From NCBI GenBank assembly GCA_030149995.1, contig JASLGV010000062.1, positions 1 through 5,578 of the forward strand: 5,578 bases of DNA, read 5' to 3'. This DNA comes from Pedobacter sp. (GTDB lineage: Bacteria > Bacteroidota > Bacteroidia > Sphingobacteriales > Sphingobacteriaceae). Under the pieces are notes generated by a model that was not told the DNA's origin, did not search any database, and saw only the letters and a program-made list of their open reading frames with translations. Positions 1 to 5,578 of this stretch are shown here, piece after piece. The position numbers and the translations under genes are program-made. Every line of letters begins with the position of its first letter. The first letter of the stretch is position 1.

Positions 1-1664
1 TGGGTTAAACCGATGGTGGTTAAATTTCTTTTAAGATAAGCAGAATAGTCATTCATTTCATAATAGAAGTTTGAATGCCCGCCAGTAGGGTACGTTATCT
101 TTTTAAGCACTCCTTTTCTTGCGTAATTAAAATCTGGTGTATATTTTTCCAGTATTTGATTTACATTTACATTTAATCCATTAGCCGGATAGGGTTTTCC
201 ATTATAATATCCCCATTGGTCTACCATTAAAGAATTGTATCCTGGCAGATTATTTTCATCATCATATTCAAAAGAATAAGTTTTTTCGGGCAGGTAATCA
301 AAGTTTTGCCCCTGCGCCTCTGAAAAGCTTTTCAGGAAAAGGCGTTTGGTTCCAGATTCAGGCAATATACCTTGAACGGCAGCCGATACCCTAAACACCT
401 CTAAATCATTATTATACCTAAAAAAATAACTTTTTTTAATTTTATTTGAACTGGAAACATTGATACTGCTTAGTTTAAACCATTTTGGGGGATTTGAAAT
501 CAAGAGCATCGATCCATTTACCCAACTTTGCGACCCATAATGTGCATCATCCAAATCTGTATAGTAAAAGTTGTCAAATGCTTCGTAAGAACGCCTTACT
601 CCATTACTATAAGGGTATTTTAATTCGTTTGATTCTTCCCTGTTAAATACAACATTAAATGAGGGAGAATTAATTTCGCTTAAATAACTTGGTGTAATAA
701 TAGTCCCGGTATAATATAATCCACTAATATTATACCCTGTACAGGTTTTCCCATCTATTCTATAGTTCAGTGTATGCCCATATCCAACATTCTGAACAAA
801 CTGGTGTTCTCCCCTTTCGTATACAAAAGTTATTACATTGTTTTGCGGGCTAATGATTTTTGTTAAATTCCAGGCATTAGCTTCTATTCCTTGATTGTAT
901 GGCAAACTACTACTCCCTCGAATAAATTCTATAGCATTGGGATTTTCACCAAAAACGTAAATTGTACCGTCATCATCTTTAATTGTTATCTTATAAATTA
1001 ATCTTTGGATAACGGCTACATAGTTCGGTTTGTGTGCATTTGCCAAACTAAAAGATGAACTGTTAATATCTGCCGTTGCAATTAGTTTTCCGGGTTGATT
1101 AGACTTCACCACCCATTTACCAAGATGATTTAAAAGGAAACTTCCTGATTTACCATTGGGTAAAGTAAAAAAGAATTCGTCTGGCGATAGTAGCGCTGGA
1201 CGTGCCTCCTTAACATCGTTGATAAAATATCCATTCATAAAAGAAGGCTGATCCCAGTTAGGCGTGTTCAGGTTGTTATAATTATATAAATAAGAGAAGA
1301 TATTTTTATTATTGAAATCAGTTGCATAAAATTCATCAATCCCACCATTTTTCTTTCTGGTTACAATACCCCCAACATTTAAACTCCAATTTTGGCCAAC
1401 CCAGCCAGGATGATCTTCAGGTTTCACCCCACCTGCAAAATATTTCAGTGTAGCTTTAATATTTATATCGCCATGATTTAAATCGAATACCGGTATGCTT
1501 ATATCTGGTAGTCCGGTAAATGGCGATACATCAGTAGTACCGTAAATCCCCAACCCGGCAGCGTTTGGCGATTGCAGAAAACGAGTATTTCTATCTGCTG
1601 TAGGGTCTTGAGCTTTTGTGGTAAATGGTAATAAAAAAAGTAAAAAACATAAATATTTATTCAT
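1..1664 (-). CDS. Secreted RHS/YD-repeat-type protein, N-terminal part (3' end outside window)
   Basis: The frame is open from the ATG at 1664 to the left edge, 554 codons without a stop, checked codon by codon. Residues 1-18 (MNKYLCFLLFLLPFTTKA) form a Sec signal peptide with likely cleavage before Q19, so the product is exported. The mature start carries SPNAAGLGIYG (32-42), TGLPDISIPVF (50-60) and WVGQNWSLNVGGIVTR (88-103). Later come WGYYNG (484-489) and GVLKKITYPTGGHSNFYYE (518-536). From family knowledge, this order is typical of the long N-terminal region of Bacteroidota RHS-repeat proteins, which usually continue into YD repeats, an RHS core and sometimes a variable C-terminal domain. 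None of that C-terminal part is visible, so toxin activity cannot be claimed. No Shine-Dalgarno is present, as is usual in this phylum. The region is visibly more AT-rich than the dehydrogenase gene. The family call is by motif memory, without a search. Confidence 0.85.
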   Translation of the reverse strand, partial: MNKYLCFLLFLLPFTTKAQDPTADRNTRFLQSPNAAGLGIYGTTDVSPFTGLPDISIPVFDLNHGDINIKATLKYFAGGVKPEDHPGWVGQNWSLNVGGIVTRKKNGGIDEFYATDFNNKNIFSYLYNYNNLNTPNWDQPSFMNGYFINDVKEARPALLSPDEFFFTLPNGKSGSFLLNHLGKWVVKSNQPGKLIATADINSSSFSLANAHKPNYVAVIQRLIYKITIKDDDGTIYVFGENPNAIEFIRGSSSLPYNQGIEANAWNLTKIISPQNNVITFVYERGEHQFVQNVGYGHTLNYRIDGKTCTGYNISGLYYTGTIITPSYLSEINSPSFNVVFNREESNELKYPYSNGVRRSYEAFDNFYYTDLDDAHYGSQSWVNGSMLLISNPPKWFKLSSINVSSSNKIKKSYFFRYNNDLEVFRVSAAVQGILPESGTKRLFLKSFSEAQGQNFDYLPEKTYSFEYDDENNLPGYNSLMVDQWGYYNGKPYPANGLNVNVNQILEKYTPDFNYARKGVLKKITYPTGGHSNFYYEMNDYSAYLKRNLTTIGLT

Positions 1665-1853
1665 AATTCTAATTTTTAATCTGTATTGATTTCTTATAAG
1701 CGCTCCTGAGACTTACAAAAAGTAGTTACAAAAGATCTGTTCTTTTAAGATTGATTTTATTGCAACAATATGCACATTGCATAAGTACATTTTTTGCGCA
1801 TACGAATGCAGCACAAAAAAGTGCTCTGTTAAAGAAATGGTTAACTGTTTTGA

Positions 1854-2045
1854 TTATAAAAAGTGGGGGGCAACATTTTGCTGTTTTCGGATCCAAACGA
1901 TATAATCTTCCTCGTAAAAAGGTACTTTAAATGCTAAAGTATGCGGACCGACATCTCTTGTTATAGTTGATCCGGTAATGTTACTTTGAGTAAAAATGGA
2001 GTAGGTTGTACTTAATAAAGCAAAAGAACAAAGTAATTTTTTCAT
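1854..2045 (-). CDS. Small hypothetical protein with signal-peptide-like N-terminus (63 aa)
   Basis: The ATG at 2045 opens a 63-residue frame ending in TAA. Residues 1-20 (MKKLLCSFALLSTTYSIFTQ) show a Lys pair, a hydrophobic core and a polar end, as in a Sec signal peptide. The remaining 43 residues or so contain a polar Ser/Thr-rich start and an acidic-aromatic patch, FYEEDYIVW. I recognise no family. The gene lies 189 nt upstream of the RHS-type gene on the same strand, too far apart for a tight operon. After the TAA the same frame stays open for 46 more codons (down to a TAA at 1713-1715), so this could be the intact front of a gene broken by a nonsense change. That extension is Phe/Cys-rich and does not look clearly protein-like. 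The signal-like start argues for a real or formerly real exported product; chance in AT-rich DNA is the main alternative. Confidence 0.4.
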   Translation of the reverse strand: MKKLLCSFALLSTTYSIFTQSNITGSTITRDVGPHTLAFKVPFYEEDYIVWIRKQQNVAPHFL

Positions 2046-2399
2046 GAAATATTTAGGACCTGATAAGATCCAATTGAGCGTTAATGAATAGGATAAAGAT
2101 AGGATTATTTTCTTCGGTATGTAAATGATCTATTTTTTAATAAAAAAGGAGATTAAGAATTTGTGATTACCCATGAGATTTAAGTTTAGATTTTCGCACT
2201 ATTTATAAAAGTTTAAAATAAGAAAAACAGAATAATAATTCAAACTGAATCTTATTTTAACGATCTTCTTTCTTGCCTAATCCCAACAACATGACTTTAA
2301 ATCAACAAACCTTTATCAGGGTGATACGTTCGTTAATAACGAAGTTCTCTCTATTCAAGAGGGGAGCATTACATAATTGAAAAATTAAAAATCAGCCCG
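2046..2399. other. Divergent intergenic region between the small secreted ORF and the SDR gene
   Basis: These 354 AT-rich bases must hold the promoters of both flanking genes, but no exact TAnnTTTG element is visible on either strand. It contains an 11-bp inverted repeat (2213-2260, listed separately). It also has a 6-bp hairpin at 2329-2343 (TTCGTT, loop AAT, AACGAA) and a 29-codon frame at 2291-2380 that ends 19 nt before the SDR start and resembles nothing I know. No RNA gene or insertion-sequence end is recognisable. Confidence 0.6.
2213..2260. repeat. 11-bp perfect inverted repeat, AT-rich
   Basis: TTAAAATAAGA at 2213-2223 is exactly complementary to TCTTATTTTAA at 2250-2260, with 26 nt between. 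A CAG/CTG pair (2228-2230 and 2245-2247) can extend the stem across an internal loop. It sits about 140 nt before the SDR start. It could be an operator for a dimeric regulator or a transcript hairpin. The arms contain only one G:C pair each, so chance is possible and a strong terminator is unlikely. Confidence 0.4.
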
Positions 2400-3152
2400 A
2401 TGAAAATTTTAGAAAACAAAACAGCACTCGTTACAGGTGCCGGATCTGGTATCGGAAAAGCCATTGCACAAACCTTTGCTGCAGCAGGCGCAAAAGTGAT
2501 CGTTTCAGATATTAACGAAACTGCCGGAAAACAGGTTACAGCAGAAATAGAAACTGCCGGTGGTAAAGCATATTTTGTAAAAGCAGATACTTCGATACCT
2601 GAAGATCATGAACATCTGGTCAAAGAAACGATTAACAAATATGGTGTGCTTCATATTGCGGTTAACAATGCAGGGATTGGCGGACCCGCGGCACCTACGG
2701 GCGAATATCCGGTTGACGGTTGGGATAAGGTAATTTCCATTAACCTTTCGGGTGTGTTTTATGGTTTAAGGTATCAGTTACCCGCCATCCTGGCGGCTGG
2801 CGGTGGAAATATTATAAACATTGCTTCCATCCTCGGCCAGGTTGGTACCCGGCATTCTCCGGCCTATGTAGCCGCCAAACATGGCGTGGTTGGTCTCACC
2901 AAAACAGCTGCGCTCGAATATGCAGACAAAGGAATCCGGGTAAATGCGGTGGGTCCTGGTTACATCCGTACACCTTTGATTGAAAAAGCATTGAGCGACG
3001 AACAATTAAAAAGACTTGTTTCCCTTCATCCCATTGGTCGTTTGGGCGAATCGCAAGAAATAGCAGAACTCGTTTTATGGCTGGCTTCTGAAAAAGCCTC
3101 TTTCGTAACCGGTTCTTATTATGCCGCCGATGGTGGTTATCTGGCCCAGTAA
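2400..3152 (+). CDS. Classical short-chain dehydrogenase/reductase (SDR), NAD(H)-type
   Basis: This is a complete 250-residue protein, the usual length for a classical SDR, a soluble cytoplasmic oxidoreductase with one Rossmann domain. The glycine-rich nucleotide loop TGAGSGIG is at residues 12-19. D37 at the end of strand 2 (VSDIN) predicts preference for NAD(H) over NADP(H). D63 contacts adenine and NNAG lies at 89-92. The full catalytic tetrad is present: N115, S143, Y156 and K160 (YVAAK). PG at 186-187 and the final TGSYYAADGGY complete the fold. The ATG at 2400 puts the first strand seven residues in, as is normal, and no Shine-Dalgarno precedes it. The substrate cannot be read from sequence; SDRs of this kind act on sugars, steroids, hydroxy acids or acyl groups, and FabG-like or glucose-1-dehydrogenase-like labels would be guesses. 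It stands alone, divergent from the small secreted ORF and convergent with the ABC-F gene. Base composition is visibly more GC-rich than the left part of the window. Confidence 0.95.
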   Translation: MKILENKTALVTGAGSGIGKAIAQTFAAAGAKVIVSDINETAGKQVTAEIETAGGKAYFVKADTSIPEDHEHLVKETINKYGVLHIAVNNAGIGGPAAPTGEYPVDGWDKVISINLSGVFYGLRYQLPAILAAGGGNIINIASILGQVGTRHSPAYVAAKHGVVGLTKTAALEYADKGIRVNAVGPGYIRTPLIEKALSDEQLKRLVSLHPIGRLGESQEIAELVLWLASEKASFVTGSYYAADGGYLAQ

Positions 3153-3165
3153 ACGATTATTTAAC

Positions 3166-3249
3166 AGCCGGTACTTTTTTAATTAAGAATTGAACAAAAG
3201 CGACATTAATTTATGATGTAGCATGTTTCTTAAATTATAAGTACCGGCT
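3166..3249. repeat. 84-nt nested imperfect palindrome (MITE-like or convergent terminator structure)
   Basis: The outer arms AGCCGGTACTT (3166-3176) and AAGTACCGGCT (3239-3249) are perfect 11-bp complements. Inside them, TAA (3180-3182) pairs with TTA (3235-3237). TTAAGAA (3183-3189) pairs with TTCTTAA (3227-3233), leaving only A3234 bulged. GCGACAT (3200-3206) pairs with ATGTAGC (3216-3222) with one mismatch. Almost the whole element can therefore fold on itself. It lies 14 nt after the SDR stop and about 100 nt past the ABC-F stop, between convergent genes, so it could end transcripts from either side. No clean T-run follows the right arm. ATTT occurs on both flanks (3159-3162, 3250-3253), a weak hint of a target duplication. 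Confidence 0.6.
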
Positions 3250-3350
3250 ATTTCCAAGTATCCATAAAGGATAAGCCACAATGAGCAGGATTATAAAACC
3301 ACGTAGATATCTATAAGAGATTGCGATGTATCGTTAGTTGTTACCAGGGT

Positions 3351-4946
3351 TTACGACAAGTAAATAAAGTTATCAATTTGTAGCTGCTTCAAAAAACCCG
3401 TATCATGGCAAACCACCAGTAAACTCCCTCTGTATACATTCATGGCGTTGATTAAAATTTCAATATTCTGGATATCCAGGTTATTTGTTGGTTCGTCAAG
3501 TACTATGAGATCTGGCGCCTGCTCTGCAATGGTTAAAGTACAGAGCATAAGCCGCATCTTCTCACCACCACTTAAATCCTTACATGATTTATCCCAGTCG
3601 TTTTTATCGAATAAAAAACGGCTTAACCGTATCTTAATCTCGTGTTCTTGTAAACCAACTGTATTGGCCTGTTGAGCCTGCTGATATACTGTCCATCCGT
3701 TGTTAATCAGCGAATAATCCTGGTCTATATAAAGATATCTAATGGCTGCACTTCGGATAATCGTTCCTCTTTCTGGTTTAAGTTGGTCCAGCAGCAAACG
3801 TATTAAAGTACTTTTACCCGAACCGTTCAAACCTTCAACAGCCAGACGGCTTCCACTCAAAACCTTAAAATTAAGAGGTTCTTTCCACAACGGTTTTGTT
3901 TGGTAGCTGAAATTAACATCACTAACCGTTATCAGGGGTTTTCCTGGATAAATAGAGGTGTGATCCAGGTTAATTTTCATTTGATCATTTTCAGAAAAAC
4001 CACTTCGCAATTCCGTCAGCTCGATTGAAATGGCACCCACCTTTTCGGCATGAACCTCTTTTAAACGGGCCGTGCTTTTTTCTGCATTGTTTTTTAAAGT
4101 ATTCATGGAAATGGTTGGTAAACCTGCCTTTTCCTGTTTTTTCTTTCCGCGGGCATCCAGCCGCTGACGCCTTTCAGCAGCCATTTTTTCCTGTTCTTTT
4201 GCTTTTCGTAGTGTTTTTTCTTTGTTTCTGATTTCCTGCATAACTACCTCATTTTCCAGCGCTTTCTGTACAACATAATCATCATAACTACAACCATATA
4301 CTGTTATTCCGCGCATAGAACTCAACTCATAAGTTGTGTGAAGCAAGTTTAACAATGACCGGTCGTGGCTCACAACTAAAAGTGTATGCCGGGTGGTTGA
4401 AATGTAATTATATAACAAATCCCGTCCACTGCGATCCAGATGGTTACTGGGCTCGTCCATTAAAACCAATGCCGGATTATGCAGCGAAATACCAGCAAGA
4501 AAAACCTTTGTTTTTTGTCCGCCGCTCAGCGTTCCCATTTTCTGATCTAATGCAACTTCTTGCAGTTGCCAGTATTGAAGAGCTTCTGCACAACGGGTTT
4601 CGATTGTCCAGTCGTCGTTTAATACCACAAAATCATCTTCTGTTGCCGCACCTTCCAGAATCGTTTGTAAGGCTTTTAACTTGAGATCTATGCCCAATGC
4701 TTCAGCAACACTGAGTGAATTAAACTGCCCGAAATGCTGCGGCACATAGTAAGGTTTATCAACACATTTTACGATGCCTTCTATGGGCTGTAATTCATGG
4801 TTGATTATTTTTAACAGCGTCGATTTACCCGACCCATTATGCCCAACAAGGGCAATTTTATCATTTTTATTTATAATAAGATCCAATCCGGAAAACAGGG
4901 GATCTCCATTTGAATGTGTGTAGTTAACACCGTGAAGAATAACCAT
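3351..4946 (-). CDS. ABC-F family ATPase (two ATP-binding cassettes, no membrane domain)
   Basis: This is a complete 531-residue protein with two fused ATP-binding cassettes and no transmembrane segments, the ABC-F arrangement. Members bind the ribosomal E site and act in translation; some confer antibiotic resistance by ribosome protection. Cassette 1 has Walker A GHNGSGKST (35-43), signature LSGGQ (140-144), Walker B LVLMDEP with catalytic E165, and the SHD switch histidine H194. A charged Lys/Glu/Arg-rich linker, roughly 225-330, matches the P-site tRNA-interaction motif. Cassette 2 has GLNGSGKST (372-380), LSGGE (458-462), LIVLDEP with E485, and CHD with H514. All ATPase residues are intact. 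An upstream in-frame TTG at 4970 would add eight residues, but the ATG at 4946 places the first strand (VILHGVNY) right at the N-terminus, as in relatives, and has AAAGAAATA before it. Resistance or housekeeping role cannot be separated by eye. It is transcribed from its own promoter at 5056-5063 and is convergent with the SDR. Confidence 0.93.
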   Translation of the reverse strand: MVILHGVNYTHSNGDPLFSGLDLIINKNDKIALVGHNGSGKSTLLKIINHELQPIEGIVKCVDKPYYVPQHFGQFNSLSVAEALGIDLKLKALQTILEGAATEDDFVVLNDDWTIETRCAEALQYWQLQEVALDQKMGTLSGGQKTKVFLAGISLHNPALVLMDEPSNHLDRSGRDLLYNYISTTRHTLLVVSHDRSLLNLLHTTYELSSMRGITVYGCSYDDYVVQKALENEVVMQEIRNKEKTLRKAKEQEKMAAERRQRLDARGKKKQEKAGLPTISMNTLKNNAEKSTARLKEVHAEKVGAISIELTELRSGFSENDQMKINLDHTSIYPGKPLITVSDVNFSYQTKPLWKEPLNFKVLSGSRLAVEGLNGSGKSTLIRLLLDQLKPERGTIIRSAAIRYLYIDQDYSLINNGWTVYQQAQQANTVGLQEHEIKIRLSRFLFDKNDWDKSCKDLSGGEKMRLMLCTLTIAEQAPDLIVLDEPTNNLDIQNIEILINAMNVYRGSLLVVCHDTGFLKQLQIDNFIYLS

Positions 4947-5055
4947 TATTTCTTTCTTTAAAATGAACAAATACGTGTATCACCAGTGGCGATTGCGCTT
5001 TATTTTTTTGAAAGAAATTGATCCTACATGAAAAGTATATTTAGTGTTACTGCTG

Positions 5056-5063
5056 CAAAAGTA
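5056..5063 (-). promoter_or_regulatory. Bacteroidota-type -7 promoter element for the ABC-F gene
   Basis: On the minus strand these bases read TACTTTTG, an exact match to the Bacteroidota -7 consensus TAnnTTTG, and are followed by CAGC. The start site would fall near 5049, giving a leader of about 100 nt before the ATG at 4946. No TTTG lies at the usual spacing of about 20 nt upstream; the nearest (TTTTG) is 24 nt away, so the -33 half is poor. Confidence 0.55.
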
Positions 5064-5105
5064 ATGTTTTTAAGGAAGAATAAAGAACAAAATTTCAAAC
5101 CAATA

Positions 5106-5118
5106 AGCAAATATTGCT
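5106..5118 (-). terminator. Small hairpin after the right-edge gene, possible weak terminator
   Basis: The plus strand reads AGCAA, ATA, TTGCT: a perfect 5-bp stem with a 3-nt loop, 20 nt past the stop of the right-edge gene. On the transcribed strand it is followed by TTATTGGTTTG, only partly T-rich, so termination here is uncertain. Confidence 0.25.
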
Positions 5119-5138
5119 CTAAATAATGATCAAGGATT

Positions 5139-5578
5139 TCAGTTCTCAATCCCCCTCAATCCTACTACCAGGTTTAGTTTATCTGCTTTCTCGTTGTTAA
5201 CAACTGGTTTCGGACTCTGAAGATTAAGGTTGTAAACTTTACCAATACCTTTGCTTTTACTAAGTGTATCCAGTAATTGTACCAGGTTAAAATATTTACC
5301 TTTAAAAGTAAACTGGTCGCTTACCATTCCTTTAACATTTTTTACCGTATCTACAGAGACAGGAAGTGTTTGACTAAAACTGATTTCGACCTGATTAACC
5401 ATGGCCAGGCCAGAGAGGCTTTGCCACAAATTATTTTCACGGTCGTCTTTTTTTACCCGATAGCTTTTAACTGCGTTCTTATAAAACTGACTTTTCCTTT
5501 CAATCTGTGCATATATCAATTCACTTCCCGGCTCCATCACTTGTTCTTTACGCAATTGACTATTTAAATGTATGGCAT
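5139..5578 (-). CDS. C-terminal part of a possible PilN/PilO-like assembly protein (5' end outside window)
   Basis: The frame ends in TGA at 5139-5141 and is open to the right edge, giving 145 visible residues. A TTG at 5555 and an ATG at 5537 are possible starts, but the codons upstream of them (AIHLNSQ) continue without a stop, so the true start is probably outside. The first part (roughly 5430-5578) is polar and helix-prone with spaced hydrophobic residues, like the coiled coil after a membrane anchor. The second part alternates strand-like segments and a helix: FTFKGKYFNLVQLLDTLSKS, then IGKVYNLNLQSP. This beta-alpha-beta pattern, in which a residue after Gly starts a helix ending in a short-loop to a strand, recalls the ferredoxin-like domains of PilN, PilO, GspL and GspM in type IV pilus and type II secretion machines. 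That resemblance is inference; no diagnostic motif exists. The ABC-F gene follows 192 nt later under its own promoter, so the two are probably not one operon. Confidence 0.6.
   Translation of the reverse strand, partial: AIHLNSQLRKEQVMEPGSELIYAQIERKSQFYKNAVKSYRVKKDDRENNLWQSLSGLAMVNQVEISFSQTLPVSVDTVKNVKGMVSDQFTFKGKYFNLVQLLDTLSKSKGIGKVYNLNLQSPKPVVNNEKADKLNLVVGLRGIEN

Noticed and set aside
1716..1724. Promoter-like TACTTTTTG upstream of the RHS-type gene
   Set aside because: It has one base too many between TA and TTTG, and no TTG at the right distance.
1809..1825. Terminator hairpin after the small secreted ORF
   Set aside because: The AGCAC/GTGCT stem is only 5 bp and no T-run follows on the transcribed strand; the T-run is in the loop.
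2160..2188. Bacteroidota promoter for the SDR (TTTG at 2160, TAAGTTTA at 2181)
   Set aside because: The -7 half has one mismatch and the 17-nt spacer is shorter than usual, so it is not better than chance in AT-rich DNA.
2778..3005. 75-codon minus-strand frame inside the SDR gene
   Set aside because: It is fully inside a well-supported plus-strand gene, and its product has no recognisable features.
3159..3253. Integron attC site
   Set aside because: The left flank ATTTAAC fits the RYYYAAC end and the element is palindromic, but no GTTRRRY lies at the right end.
3442..3675. 77-codon plus-strand frame opposite the ABC-F gene
   Set aside because: It is antisense to the conserved second cassette, whose motifs explain the sequence.
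4025..4231. 68-codon plus-strand frame rich in Phe and Pro
   Set aside because: It is the antisense of the Lys/Glu-rich ABC-F linker; Phe and Leu runs arise from the complement of Lys/Glu codons.
4334..4684. 116-codon plus-strand frame opposite ABC-F cassette 1
   Set aside because: It is the antisense shadow of Walker B and signature regions, with no independent support.
4947..4970. TTG at 4970 as the ABC-F start
   Set aside because: It adds eight residues not expected in the family, and the ATG at 4946 is better placed.
5277..5567. 96-codon plus-strand frame opposite the right-edge gene
   Set aside because: The minus-strand frame is open to the edge and has a coherent domain pattern; the plus-strand product does not.
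1..5578. CRISPR array, tRNA, rRNA or insertion-sequence transposase
   Set aside because: I saw no regularly spaced direct repeats, no tRNA- or rRNA-like segments and no transposase motifs on either strand.

Overview
The window looks like a chromosomal stretch from a Bacteroidota bacterium, most likely near the Sphingobacteriaceae (Pedobacter/Mucilaginibacter type). This is inferred from four things. The DNA is AT-rich. The start codons lack Shine-Dalgarno sequences. A Bacteroidota-type -7 promoter element (TAnnTTTG) lies upstream of the ABC-F gene. The leftmost gene encodes the N-terminus of a large secreted RHS/YD-type protein of the form common in this phylum. No species assignment is possible from the sequence alone.

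Layout. Positions 1-1664 (minus) hold the first 554 codons of the RHS-type exported protein; its C-terminus is beyond the left edge. Positions 1854-2045 (minus) encode a 63-residue peptide with a signal-peptide-like start and no recognised family. Positions 2046-2399 are a divergent intergenic region with an 11-bp inverted repeat, a short hairpin and a marginal 29-codon ORF. Positions 2400-3152 (plus) encode a complete classical short-chain dehydrogenase/reductase (SDR). Positions 3153-3350 separate two convergent genes and contain a nested, nearly palindromic structure of 84 nt. Positions 3351-4946 (minus) encode a complete ABC-F ATPase of 531 residues, read from an ATG rather than an upstream TTG. 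Its probable promoter is at 5056-5063. Positions 5139-5578 (minus) hold the C-terminal end of a protein that enters from the right edge and resembles the periplasmic part of a PilN/PilO-type assembly protein.

The genes do not form an obvious pathway. The SDR is a soluble NAD-type oxidoreductase, the ABC-F protein probably acts on ribosomes, and the RHS-type protein and the right-edge protein belong to the cell envelope or secretion. The three left-to-middle minus genes are separated by large gaps, so each is probably transcribed on its own. I do not see a clear undescribed system. The items most worth checking are the 84-nt hairpin element at 3166-3249, the small secreted ORF next to the RHS gene, and the leader of the ABC-F gene.
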